A stretch of 62,210 nucleotides of DNA from Candidatus Bipolaricaulota bacterium (lineage in GTDB: Bacteria > Bipolaricaulota > Bipolaricaulia > Bipolaricaulales > Bipolaricaulaceae): the NCBI GenBank assembly GCA_030550535.1, contig JAUQPF010000047.1:1-62210 (forward strand), in the 5' to 3' direction. The number at the start of each line of letters is the position of its first letter. Position 1 is the stretch's first letter. Positions 42,562-50,821 of this stretch are shown one piece after another. The notes below the pieces were generated by a model. The model was not told the origin of the DNA. It did not search any database and saw nothing but the letters and a program-made list of their open reading frames with translations. A program made the position numbers and the translations under genes.

Positions 42562-43886
42562 TCCTCTTTCTCCTCGGGCGGGTGGCGGAGGAAGGCGGGG
42601 AGGTCGTAGTTCTCCTCGGGGAGGCGCCGCAGGGGGCGACGGGGAGCGGGCTTGGGGCCCGGCCGCTCCTCGGGGGTCTCCTCCCGGAAATCCGTGGCCA
42701 CCACGGTCACCGCTAGCCGCCCCGAGAGCTCCGGCCGCACCACGGCTCCGAACACAAGGTCGGCCTCAGGGCTTGCGGATTTGCGGATGAACTCCGCCAC
42801 CTGGGTCACCTCGGCCAGGGTCAGGTCCTCGCCGCCGGAGATGTTGAGGAGGATGCGGCGGGCGCCCTGAATGGAGCCGGTCTCCAGGAGGGGGTTGGTG
42901 GCCGCGGCTTTGGCGGCCTTGAGGGCCCGGCCTTCCCCCTGGGCCTCGCCCATGCCCATCACCGCCGTGCCCGCGCCCCGCAGCACCGCCGCCACGTCCG
43001 CGAAGTCCAGGTTGATAAGCCCCGGCAAGGTGATGAGGTCGGAGATCCCCCGCACGGCCTTGAGGAGCACGGCATCCGCAAGCTCAAAGGCCCGGGTGAT
43101 GGGCACACCCGGAGAGAGCTCAAGGAGTCGGTCGTTGCGAATGACAATGAGCACGTCCGCCTCGCGCTTCAGGCGATCGAGCCCAGCCTGGGCGCGTTGG
43201 GCCCGCACCGGTCCCTCGAAGGAAAAGGGGAGCGTGACCACGCCCACGGTGAGGGCGCCGTGGGTGCGGGCGAGCTTGGCCACCACCGGCGCCGCGCCCG
43301 TTCCGGTTCCCCCGCCGAGCCCGCAGGTGAGGAACACGAGGTGCGCGTCACCTAGGGCCTGCTCGATATCGAAAAGGACCTCCTCCGCGGCCTGTTTTCC
43401 CCGCTCGGGATCGCCGCCGGCGCTGCGCCCTCCGGTCGTGGCCACCCCCAAGAGCACGCGCTCCCCCACCTTGGCCAAAGCGAGGGCCTGGGCATCGGTG
43501 TCCATGACCACGAGGCGCACGCCCGCCAGGCCCACGGCGCGCATGCGCTCCACCACGTTCACCCCGCCGCTCCCCAGGCCCACCACCACGATCTCCGCGC
43601 CGGGCGCCTTCGGCGCGGGCTCCGCCATGGCCTCCAAAAGGGGAAGCTCGCCCACCCGCACCTCCGCCGCCCCCAGCACGCGTTGCACGGCCTCCTGGAG
43701 CTTGGGGAGCTTGCGCGTCACGTAGGCCCGCTTGAACTCGCTGTCGAGCTCCAAAAAGAGGATGCGGCGTTCCGGATCAAAGCGGACCTTTTCCGGGGAG
43801 GCCGGAAGGCAAGCGCGCAGGACCATGTCGGTGATGCTGCTCAGGACCTGCCGCCACTTTTGGGCGAAATCCTTCTCCCGCTCCAT
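42558..43886 (-). CDS. ftsZ: FtsZ with an extra N-terminal KH-like (DnaA/DnaX-tail-like) domain
   Basis: 442 residues. The tubulin-like core starts near residue 97 (VVVGLGSGGVNVVERM) and has GGGTGTG (191-197), the T7 loop NLDFADV (292-298) and the C-terminal tail peptide DLPAFLRH, so it should form the division ring. Residues 1-86 are extra. The pattern KWRQVLSSI, then VRFDPERRILFLELDSEFKR, AYVTRKLPKLQEAVQRVLG and VRV resembles the DnaA N-terminal domain or the DnaX gamma/tau tail. ATG 43886 follows a TTGACG/CAAAAT promoter by 11 nt. A second possible start is Met87 (43628), with GGAGG just upstream. The gene is far from the dcw cluster. Confidence 0.93.
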   Translation of the reverse strand: MEREKDFAQKWRQVLSSITDMVLRACLPASPEKVRFDPERRILFLELDSEFKRAYVTRKLPKLQEAVQRVLGAAEVRVGELPLLEAMAEPAPKAPGAEIVVVGLGSGGVNVVERMRAVGLAGVRLVVMDTDAQALALAKVGERVLLGVATTGGRSAGGDPERGKQAAEEVLFDIEQALGDAHLVFLTCGLGGGTGTGAAPVVAKLARTHGALTVGVVTLPFSFEGPVRAQRAQAGLDRLKREADVLIVIRNDRLLELSPGVPITRAFELADAVLLKAVRGISDLITLPGLINLDFADVAAVLRGAGTAVMGMGEAQGEGRALKAAKAAATNPLLETGSIQGARRILLNISGGEDLTLAEVTQVAEFIRKSASPEADLVFGAVVRPELSGRLAVTVVATDFREETPEERPGPKPAPRRPLRRLPEENYDLPAFLRHPPEEKEE

Positions 43887-43897
43887 CCAAACAAAAC

Positions 43898-43926
43898 ATT
43901 TTGGTCAGGACGCGATCCGCCGTCAA
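43898..43926 (-). promoter_or_regulatory. ftsZ promoter
   Basis: Minus strand TTGACG (43926-43921, overlapping the upstream gene's stop), 17-bp spacer, CAAAAT (43903-43898), then 11 nt to ATG 43886, with no Shine-Dalgarno. Confidence 0.5.
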
Positions 43927-44570
43927 CTGCGACGCAAAAGTCCAGGGATTTCCCGGAAATCGTGGGTGACGAAGCGGGCGGCCGCCGCCACCGCCGGATC
44001 CTTCGGGGCATAGGCGATGCCCACCCCCACCGCAGAAAGCACAGGCACATCGTTCACGTGGTCCCCCACGAACGCGATCTCTTTGAGGCCGAACCCGAGC
44101 TCGCGGGCTTTTTCCTCCACAACGGAGAGCTTGTTCCCAAGGGCCACACGCACCACGGCCTCCCCGGTGAAGCGGCCGTCTTCCACCAAGAGCTCGTTGG
44201 CCACGGAGAAATCGAGGCCAAGCTCCCTCTGAACCCGTGCGGCCACGAGGGAAACACCGGAGGAAACGATCCCCAAAACAAGGCCCATCCTCCGCAGCTC
44301 CTCTACGGCCTCGCGCACCCCCGGCGCGTAGGGAGGGGGAAAGATGCGCTCGGTCACCTTCGCCACGGGGATTCCCCGGAGCAGGCGGGCGTTCTCCCGC
44401 ACCCACTCCGGGTAGCGGTCGGGCTGGCCACGGTACCGCTGGAGGAGTTCGTCCCAAAGGTGCCCTACTCCTGCGGCCAGCCCGATCGCACCCCAACTGG
44501 ACTCGTACGCCACACCTTCGTAGCGCACGAGCGTTCCGTCCAGATCGAAGAAAACCGCGCGGACCTTCAC
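43923..44570 (-). CDS. HAD-superfamily phosphatase (SerB-like)
   Basis: 215 residues with all HAD motifs: FFDLDGTLVRYEG (motif I, nucleophile Asp), LGIVSSGVS (motif II), a Lys in LGNKLSVVEEKA (motif III) and FVGDHVNDVPVL (motif IV). The small-molecule phosphatase type is clear, but the substrate is not; phosphoserine phosphatase-like enzymes are the closest in pattern. It overlaps the beta-helix gene upstream by 4 nt (ATGA), and its stop overlaps the ftsZ promoter. Confidence 0.9.
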   Translation of the reverse strand: MKVRAVFFDLDGTLVRYEGVAYESSWGAIGLAAGVGHLWDELLQRYRGQPDRYPEWVRENARLLRGIPVAKVTERIFPPPYAPGVREAVEELRRMGLVLGIVSSGVSLVAARVQRELGLDFSVANELLVEDGRFTGEAVVRVALGNKLSVVEEKARELGFGLKEIAFVGDHVNDVPVLSAVGVGIAYAPKDPAVAAAARFVTHDFREIPGLLRRS

Positions 44571-46417
44571 TCGAGGCTTACGAGGCGCACGGCTCGGCCG
44601 AGCTCGCCCAGGCGCCCCACGGGCACCTCCAGCGCGGTGAGGAAGGGGCTGGCCACGCCGTAGCGGTCCTGGGTGTCCGGGGCCATGCGCGTCCGGCCAA
44701 GGAAACCGCCGTCCGCGCCGAAGAACACGATCTCCAGCTCCACGAAGACGTTCTGCATGTGGAACTGGCTCATGGTGAGGCTATCGAAGACGAAGAGGAT
44801 GGCCAGGTCTTTGGCCCACTCCGGAGGAACGCCCATGAACCCGATGAACCGCTCGTGGGCCTCATCCGCAAGGAGGACGGGAAGGCGAAGGGTGCGCCCC
44901 TCCTCGTCGCGCAGGACGGCGGTGCGGCGCTCCATGGTGCCCAAGACGCCGGGAAGCGAAGGGAGCGCGGGCGGAGCCACGAGCGGAGCGGGGTCCCGTC
45001 CGCCGCCGGCGAATTCCAAGGGGGTGTCGCCGATCCCGTCCCCGCGATCGCGGCCGCTATAGCCGGAGTACCAGTTTCCGCGCCCCTGGGGGGCCCACTT
45101 GTTCTGCCCGAAGTCCCGCGCGGCCCGCCGGCAGTCCCACACCAGGTTCTCGTAGATCTCGGTCTCCCGCGACTCCCGGCCGAAATAAAAACCGTCCCAG
45201 GACCGGTAGATCACGTTGTGCCGCACCACGTTCCCCGTGGGAAACGCCTCCTGATAGGCCTCCTCAAAGATGATGCCGATGTTGGCGCGCGTGATGTGGT
45301 TGAGCTCGATGATTCCATAGGAGCCGAAGTTGGACACGCCGTAGCCAAAGGCCACCATGGAGTTGTGGGCAATGCGGGCGTAGCGCACATCCCGATCCAC
45401 GAAGACCGCGATGTCGCCCTGCCAGAAGCTCGAGGCCTCCACCACCGGGCCCAGGGCGGACTCGATCTTCACCCCGTAGGGGTGCTGATAGAAGAGGCTT
45501 TTGCGGACCACGGGCTCCCGGGAGGCCCCGGTGATGTGCACGCCCACGGGGCCCGCGGCGAACGCGTTGTTCTGGGCGAGGAAGCGATCGGAGGCGTTCA
45601 CGTAGATCCCCACCCGATTTGCGTAGATGCCGCAGTTCTCCACCACGACGTCATCGGAGAGCCAGACGGCGATCCCGGCCTCCTTGGAGTTGGCGATCCT
45701 GGGGGAGTCCCGCACCACCGTCCGGGGCGAGGAAAAGATGAGGATGCCGTGGCTGCGGGGCCGAGAGATGTCCGCCCCCTCGATGCGCACCCGCTGCGAA
45801 AAGGCCACGACGATCCCGTCCGTTTGGTCGATCTTGGGCTCGCGGAGCACCACGTTTTCCGCAGCCGCCAGGGTGATGTGCCCGGCATCCAGCCCCACGA
45901 GGACTTCGTCCTTGAGGCCGTAGTAGTAGAAGATGGGCTTGCCGTTCACCGTGTTCGTGGGCTCGACCGTGTGGCGGTAGTCCTCGGGGGAAACGCCCAG
46001 CACCTGGAGGCCCACGCCCGAAACCCCCAGGAAATTCTCGCGTAGGACGAGGTCGCGGGAGGACTGGATGCGGATGCCGTTCACGCTGTTTTGAATGAAG
46101 CAGTCCTCGACCACACCGTGGGCCACGTTGTTGAGGAAGATCGCCGCGCCTTGAGGATCTTGGGCGCCAAGGATGCGGCAACCACGGAGGATGAAGGCCT
46201 TGCGCGTGTTCTCGATGCGCACGCCGAAGGGCTCGCCTGCGGGAACCGCGATGGTCCAGCCCACAAGGAGGTAGGGATCCTCAGGGGTTCCGGAGCCAGC
46301 GAGGACCCCGTTCTCCGGGGTGAAGTCCTGATCGGAGAGGATGACGATGGGCCCGCGGGTTTGCGCCCCACCCGCAACGGCCAGAAAGAGCAAACCCAAA
46401 ACGATTGCCTTGCGCAT
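44567..46417 (-). CDS. Secreted right-handed beta-helix protein with C-terminal DUF192 domain
   Basis: 616 residues: a signal peptide (about 1-18), then some 18-20 short beta-helix coils of the NosD/PbH1 type (for example HGVVEDCFIQNSVNGIRIQ, HGILIFSSPRTVVRDSP) to about residue 450, a linker, and a DUF192 domain (about 500-612) with RFIGFMGVPPEW, AILFVFDSLTMSQFHMQN and LTALEVPVG. The beta-helix suggests carbohydrate or surface binding; the role of DUF192 is unknown. This combination is unusual. A GGAGGAGAA ribosome-binding site precedes the ATG. Confidence 0.87.
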   Translation of the reverse strand: MRKAIVLGLLFLAVAGGAQTRGPIVILSDQDFTPENGVLAGSGTPEDPYLLVGWTIAVPAGEPFGVRIENTRKAFILRGCRILGAQDPQGAAIFLNNVAHGVVEDCFIQNSVNGIRIQSSRDLVLRENFLGVSGVGLQVLGVSPEDYRHTVEPTNTVNGKPIFYYYGLKDEVLVGLDAGHITLAAAENVVLREPKIDQTDGIVVAFSQRVRIEGADISRPRSHGILIFSSPRTVVRDSPRIANSKEAGIAVWLSDDVVVENCGIYANRVGIYVNASDRFLAQNNAFAAGPVGVHITGASREPVVRKSLFYQHPYGVKIESALGPVVEASSFWQGDIAVFVDRDVRYARIAHNSMVAFGYGVSNFGSYGIIELNHITRANIGIIFEEAYQEAFPTGNVVRHNVIYRSWDGFYFGRESRETEIYENLVWDCRRAARDFGQNKWAPQGRGNWYSGYSGRDRGDGIGDTPLEFAGGGRDPAPLVAPPALPSLPGVLGTMERRTAVLRDEEGRTLRLPVLLADEAHERFIGFMGVPPEWAKDLAILFVFDSLTMSQFHMQNVFVELEIVFFGADGGFLGRTRMAPDTQDRYGVASPFLTALEVPVGRLGELGRAVRLVSLE

Positions 46418-46498
46418 TTCTCCTCCTTAGACTTGGGCCACAAGGATAGCGGTCGCCCAAAGCCTAAGCAAAGACCGTGGAGGAAAGGAGGAGACGCT

Positions 46499-47260
46499 AT
46501 GGAGCTTTCGCGGATGAGCTGGGCCCAGGCCCGGGAGGTCTTGGGCAAAGCCCAGGTGGCCCTTCTCCCCGTGGGATCCACGGAGCAGCACGGCCCCCAT
46601 CTCCCCCTGGGCACGGACTGGCTCACGGCCCAGGAGATCGCGCGGCGGGCCAGTGCCCGCGGAGGGTGGCTGGTCCTCCCCACCCTTCCGGTCGGGGTGT
46701 CCGAACACCATCGCCAGTTCTGGGGCACGCTGTGGGTCCCGCCGGAGGTGCTGCGGGATTACGTGATGGGCGTGGCGCGGGCCCTGGCCAGCCATGGCCT
46801 CCGCAAACTCGTCCTCGTGAACGGGCATGGGGGCAACACCGCCGCCCTGGAGGAGGCCGCGCGCCGCTTGCGCCAGGAGAGGATCTACACCTTCGTGTAC
46901 GTGTGGTGGCGGGCCATTCCCGAGGTCATTGTCCAGGTCATCGAGGGGAGCGGCTCCCACGCGGGGGAGCTGGAGACGGCGGTGATGCTGGCCATCGCTC
47001 CGGAGCTCGTGCGGCCCGAACGCTACCGGGAGGCCGCGGAGAAAAGCGCGCCGGAATGGGGAAGGAAGGTGGAGGGGGTGGAGGTGGGCTTCGACACCCT
47101 GGACTTTTCCCAAAGCGGGTGCATTGGGGACCCCTCCCGGGCCACGGTGGAGAAGGGGGAGCGCATCCTCCAGGCCGCCGCGGACAAGCTCGACGCCTTC
47201 TGCCGGTGGCTGGCGGCCCAGCCGGAGGAGGCCTTGGCCCCTAAACCCCACTTGCCATGA
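46499..47260 (+). CDS. Creatininase-family amidohydrolase
   Basis: 253 residues with the family metal-binding pattern: LPVGSTEQHGPHLPLGTDW (Glu, His, Asp ligands), VNGHGGN and SHAGELETAVML (Glu ligand). Relatives include creatininase, MftE and formamide hydrolases; the substrate cannot be chosen from sequence. AAAGGAGGAG precedes ATG 46499. The stop overlaps the start of the next gene (ATGA), implying a functional pair with the molybdopterin protein. Confidence 0.9.
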   Translation: MELSRMSWAQAREVLGKAQVALLPVGSTEQHGPHLPLGTDWLTAQEIARRASARGGWLVLPTLPVGVSEHHRQFWGTLWVPPEVLRDYVMGVARALASHGLRKLVLVNGHGGNTAALEEAARRLRQERIYTFVYVWWRAIPEVIVQVIEGSGSHAGELETAVMLAIAPELVRPERYREAAEKSAPEWGRKVEGVEVGFDTLDFSQSGCIGDPSRATVEKGERILQAAADKLDAFCRWLAAQPEEALAPKPHLP

Positions 47261-47814
47261 TCCCCAAACTCCCTCCGGGCCAGCGTTGGATCGAAGGGCT
47301 CATCGTCTACGACATCGGCCCCGTGCCCCCTCTGGACCTCCAAAATTTTCGGCTCCGCCTCTTCGGGGCCGTGGCCAACCCCCAGGAGCTCCGCTGGGAG
47401 GACCTCCTTGCCCTTCCCCAGGCCCAAGTGCGTGCGGATTTCCATTGCGTCGAGGGCTGGAGCGTTCCCGATCTTCTCTGGGAAGGCGTCCTGGGAGCGA
47501 CGATCGTGGACCTCGTTCGGCCCGAGCCCGACGTGGCCTGGGTCGTGGCCCACGGCCGCGAGGGCTACACCACCAACGTGCCCTTTTCCTATCTCCTGCG
47601 TCCCGACACGATCCTCGCGCATTCCCTCAACGGCAAGCCCCTGCCTCTGGAGCACGGCTGGCCCCTCCGGCTCGTGGTCCCCTCCCTTTACGCCTGGAAA
47701 AGCGCGAAGTACCTCGTGGCCTTAGAGTTTCGAAGGGACCTGCGGCGCGGGTACTGGGAGGAGCGGGGGTACCACGACGTGGGCGACCCTTGGCGGGAGG
47801 AACGGCGGCGCTAA
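47257..47814 (+). CDS. Short sulfite-oxidase-fold molybdopterin protein (YedY/MsrP-like)
   Basis: 185 residues covering only the Moco-binding domain: DFHCVEGWSVPDLLWEG holds the Mo-ligand Cys, followed by GYTTNVPFSYLL, GWPLRLVVPSLYAWKSAKYL and the C-terminal GYWEERGYHDVGDPW typical of the family. There is no Tat signal and no dimerisation or heme domain, so it is likely a cytoplasmic stand-alone reductase or oxidase. It is coupled to the creatininase gene and overlaps the opposing lepB stop by 4 nt. Confidence 0.9.
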   Translation: MIPKLPPGQRWIEGLIVYDIGPVPPLDLQNFRLRLFGAVANPQELRWEDLLALPQAQVRADFHCVEGWSVPDLLWEGVLGATIVDLVRPEPDVAWVVAHGREGYTTNVPFSYLLRPDTILAHSLNGKPLPLEHGWPLRLVVPSLYAWKSAKYLVALEFRRDLRRGYWEERGYHDVGDPWREERRR

Positions 47815-48779
47815 AAGAGACCGGACCAAAAATACCCGTTCATGGGGCCGAAGCGCGAGAACGGCCAGACCCGGAAGAACGGGCAGCCGATGAAGTCCTC
47901 CTTGGGCACGAAACCCCAGTAGCGGGAATCGTAGGAGTTGAGGGTGTTGTCCCCAAGAACGAAGAAGTGGCCGGGAGGAACAAGGGTGGGCTCCACCCCG
48001 TAGCGGATGCCCAGGCCGGTGCGGGCGTAGACCTTGTCCTCCAACACCCCAAGGGGCTCGCCGTTCACCAGGACCTTGCCCCCCGGCCCAATCTGCACGG
48101 TTTGGCCGCCCACGGCGATGAGCCGCTTGACGTACCGCGCCCGCCGGGCTCTATAGTCCACCCCTAGATCCCCAAGGTCCCTGGCTCCGGGGGGCACCCG
48201 TACGTAGCACGTGACGACCTGGGCTTCCTGGGCGCTTATTTCCCGGAGAACCGTGAACTCCAGGGTGCTCCCTTGCGCGGCCTGGATGCGCCGGACGAGG
48301 GTGCGCAGGGAGGGGACGGGCTCCCCGGCCACGCCCAGGTCCCACCGCCCAGGCGCCACGATGTAGTCGCCCTTCTGCAGGCCGGCCTCGGCCGCGGGGC
48401 TGCCCGGCCGCACCCCCGTCACCCTGAGCTCCTCCAAAAACCAAAACACCACGATGCTCCCGGGCGCGGGCTCCCGAAAGTGGTACGAGAGGATGTCCAC
48501 GAAGAAGGAGTCACCCGGAAGGATGGCGGGGATCATGGAGCCCGTGGGCACGGTCATGCGCACGGTCACAAAGGTGATGATGAGCCAAAAGAGGACGCCC
48601 ACCTCCACGATCGTCTCGGCCCAGCCCAAATAGCGTTCGGCGCGGGGCGAAAGCTGTACCCCTCTTTTGCGCAAAAGCCGGATGAGCCAGGGCGGTTTTT
48701 TGGCCTTGCGGCGGGCGCGATACCACCGCCAGACCCGCACCGGCCAGGCCGGCTTCTTTTCCGCCTTCGCCCTCTTCAT
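47811..48779 (-). CDS. lepB: Signal peptidase I with inserted PDZ domain
   Basis: 322 residues: a basic cytoplasmic tail, a membrane helix (about 55-75), catalytic Ser81 in VPTGSMIPAILPGD, then an insertion of about 80 residues (116-197), VTGVRPGSPAAEAGLQKGDYI through STLEFTVLRE, that reads as a PDZ domain. Catalytic Lys218 (RYVKRLIAVGGQTV) and the C-terminal FFVLGDNTLNSYDSRYWGFV follow. It cleaves signal peptides at the outer face of the membrane. ATG 48779 overlaps the rplS stop. Confidence 0.94.
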   Translation of the reverse strand: MKRAKAEKKPAWPVRVWRWYRARRKAKKPPWLIRLLRKRGVQLSPRAERYLGWAETIVEVGVLFWLIITFVTVRMTVPTGSMIPAILPGDSFFVDILSYHFREPAPGSIVVFWFLEELRVTGVRPGSPAAEAGLQKGDYIVAPGRWDLGVAGEPVPSLRTLVRRIQAAQGSTLEFTVLREISAQEAQVVTCYVRVPPGARDLGDLGVDYRARRARYVKRLIAVGGQTVQIGPGGKVLVNGEPLGVLEDKVYARTGLGIRYGVEPTLVPPGHFFVLGDNTLNSYDSRYWGFVPKEDFIGCPFFRVWPFSRFGPMNGYFWSGLF

Positions 48780-49117
48780 TGAATCTTGTGGATGCGGGTG
48801 ACCCGTCGGAGCCAATAGGGCCGGCTTTGCCGCACCGTGTTGCGCTTCACCACCTCAATGCGCGCGATCTTTGGGGAGTAGAGGGGGATGGTGCGCTCCA
48901 CGCCCACGCCTGCGGCCACGCGCCGCACGGTGACCGTCTTGTTCACCCCCGTGCCCGCGATCTTAAGCACAACCCCCTCGAAGGGCTGCAGGCGCTCGCG
49001 CGCCCCTTCCGAGATGCGCTCATAAAGGCGGATGATGTCCCCCGGGCGAAATTCAGGGATGTCGTCCCGCACAAACTGGGAGGTCACTGTCCTGATGAGG
49101 TCATCCATTCCGGTCAT
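48776..49117 (-). CDS. rplS: Ribosomal protein bL19
   Basis: 113 residues: IPEFRPGDIIRLYERISEGARERLQPFEGVVL, TVRRVAAGVGVERTIPLYSPKI and RRVTRIHKIQ match L19. ATG 49117 overlaps the upstream methyltransferase stop (ATGA), and its own stop overlaps lepB, giving a tight three-gene unit. AAAGGAGAGGAG is the ribosome-binding site. Confidence 0.97.
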   Translation of the reverse strand: MTGMDDLIRTVTSQFVRDDIPEFRPGDIIRLYERISEGARERLQPFEGVVLKIAGTGVNKTVTVRRVAAGVGVERTIPLYSPKIARIEVVKRNTVRQSRPYWLRRVTRIHKIQ

Positions 49118-49668
49118 GGCTCCTCTCCTTTCAACCGATCGAGAATGATGGCCACTGCGGCTCGTACAGAAAGGTGATTGTACCCGCCCGCCCGCACGGC
49201 GGGGAGAAGCGCATCGCATGCGGCCAAAAGCTCGTCGGTCATGCCGTGGCCCGTGCCAAAAAGGAGGAGGGTGGGGACCTCCCGCAGCCTTTGGCGGGCC
49301 TCCTCCCAGCTCACCTTGGGATAGGGAAGGAGGTGGGCGCGGGCGGTGGTGCCCAACGTCCAGGGGGGCCGCCCCTCCAGGGCCACGATCTCCTCGTACA
49401 CCTCCTCCAAATCCGAACGGATGGCCACAAGCTCCAGGGCCTCCCGGCGGGAGGGGAGCTCCTCCTCGCTCAACCAAAACTCCCTTAGCCTTTCGGCGAT
49501 GCGCCGCTGGCTCTCCAGAGGATGAACGACGAAAAAGCGATGCACCCCGTAGGTGCGGGCCGTGCGGGCAATGTCGGGGACGTCCAGGGAGGTGAGGGCG
49601 GTGGCCACCACCTGCCCCTCCCGGTTGCGCATGGGAAAGTGCAAAAGGGCGACGTACAGCCGGGCCAT
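49114..49668 (-). CDS. SAM-dependent RNA methyltransferase of the trmD-rplS neighbourhood
   Basis: 184 residues resembling the SPOUT-type family (Pfam Methyltrn_RNA_4) often encoded between trmD and rplS in Thermotoga- and Aquifex-like genomes: LYVALLHFPMRNREGQVVATALTSLDVPDIARTA at the N-terminus and LLFGTGHGMTDELLAACD plus GYNHLSVRAAVAIILDRL forming the knot-type SAM site. The target RNA base is unknown. trmD itself is absent here. Confidence 0.85.
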   Translation of the reverse strand: MARLYVALLHFPMRNREGQVVATALTSLDVPDIARTARTYGVHRFFVVHPLESQRRIAERLREFWLSEEELPSRREALELVAIRSDLEEVYEEIVALEGRPPWTLGTTARAHLLPYPKVSWEEARQRLREVPTLLLFGTGHGMTDELLAACDALLPAVRAGGYNHLSVRAAVAIILDRLKGEEP

Positions 49669-49717
49669 GGGGCAAGAAGCCTACGGGAAGAACAGCGGAG
49701 AGGCAAGCGCCGAGGCT

Positions 49718-49747
49718 TTGGCATCCGCCGCGCGCGGGCGGTAGACT
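49718..49747 (+). promoter_or_regulatory. lspA promoter
   Basis: TTGGCA (49718-49723), 18-bp spacer, TAGACT (49742-49747), then 7 nt to ATG 49755, so transcription would start at about the start codon. A GAGG just before the ATG could help if a longer leader exists. Confidence 0.5.
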
Positions 49748-49754
49748 GGCGAGG

Positions 49755-50195
49755 ATGAAGCGATGGCCGTGGTTTTTGGTGGCCGCGGGGGTGCTGGCCC
49801 TGGATCAGGGAAGCAAGGCCGTGGTGGACTTGTACTTCGCCCCGGGTGACGGCATGCCCCTCATCCCCCGTGTTCTGAGCCTCCTGCGCGTGCACAACAC
49901 CGGGGCGGCCTTCGGGCTCTTCCCTGAGGGGACTGTGGCGTTCGTGGTGGTCGCGAGCGCCGTCACCGCCCTCCTTGGAGGATACCTCCTTTCCGGGCGC
50001 GCCCATGGGCTTTGCGGCTGGGGTGCGGCCCTCGTGGTGGCCGGGGCTTTGGGCAACCTCCTTGACCGGGTCCAGCGGGGCTACGTGCTCGATTTTCTGG
50101 CCCTCCCCCATTTCCCGGTGTTCAACGTGGCGGACTCCGCCCTCGTCCTCGGGGCTTGCCTTTTGGGCTTAGGGCTCCTCCGGAGGACGCGATGA
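49755..50195 (+). CDS. lspA: Lipoprotein signal peptidase (signal peptidase II)
   Basis: 146 residues, four membrane helices. VLALDQGSKAVVDL, VHNTGAAFGLF, GALGNLLDRVQRGYVLDFL and FPVFNVADSALVLG contain the two catalytic aspartates. It trims prolipoproteins after Lgt, encoded at 56143. First gene of lspA-tmk-dnaN; tmk overlaps its stop (ATGA). Confidence 0.96.
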   Translation: MKRWPWFLVAAGVLALDQGSKAVVDLYFAPGDGMPLIPRVLSLLRVHNTGAAFGLFPEGTVAFVVVASAVTALLGGYLLSGRAHGLCGWGAALVVAGALGNLLDRVQRGYVLDFLALPHFPVFNVADSALVLGACLLGLGLLRRTR

Positions 50196-50821
50196 AACCC
50201 CTTTTCATCGTGCTTGAGGGCCCGGACGCCTCGGGAAAGTCCACCCAGCTCCGCCTTTTGTCCCAGGCCCTCGCGGCGCGGGGCATCCCTGTGGTGACCA
50301 CGCGGGAGCCCGGGGGCACGCCCCTCGGCCAAAGGCTGCGGGAGATCCTCCTCGACCCGGAAAGCCGCATGCGGCCCCTCACCGAGCTCCTCCTCATGGT
50401 GGCCGACCGCCATGAGCACGTGGAGGAGGTGATCAAGCCGGCCTTGGCCCAGGGAAAATGGGTTCTGTGCTCCCGCTACACCCTTTCCAGCCTGGCCTAT
50501 CAGGGGCGGGGCCGCGGCCTCCCCCTGGATCTCGTGCACCGGCTCAACGAGCTGGCCACCGGCGGCCTCCAGCCCGATTACGTCTTCCTTCTGGATCTCC
50601 CTCCCCAGGTGGCCCTGGAGCGCACGCCCCTCCGCGACCGCTTCGAGGGCGAGGGCCTGGCCTTCTTCACCCAAGTGCGCCTGGCCTACCTGGAGTTCAT
50701 CCGAACCGTTCCCCGGGGGTACGTGATCGACGCCACGTTGCCGCCCGCCCAGGTCACCGCGGAAATCCTCGCTCGCCTTCCCCTCTCTGGATATGATTCC
50801 GTGGCCAAGGAGGAGAAATGA
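50192..50821 (+). CDS. tmk: Thymidylate kinase
   Basis: 209 residues: P-loop EGPDASGKSTQLRLL, the DR(Y/H)-type TTREPGGTPLGQRLREILLD and LADRHEHV-like motif, SRYTLSSLAYQGRGR and the LID region FEGEGLAFF. It phosphorylates dTMP for DNA synthesis. GGAGGA precedes ATG 50192; coupled by ATGA overlaps to lspA and dnaN. Confidence 0.96.
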   Translation: MKPLFIVLEGPDASGKSTQLRLLSQALAARGIPVVTTREPGGTPLGQRLREILLDPESRMRPLTELLLMVADRHEHVEEVIKPALAQGKWVLCSRYTLSSLAYQGRGRGLPLDLVHRLNELATGGLQPDYVFLLDLPPQVALERTPLRDRFEGEGLAFFTQVRLAYLEFIRTVPRGYVIDATLPPAQVTAEILARLPLSGYDSVAKEEK

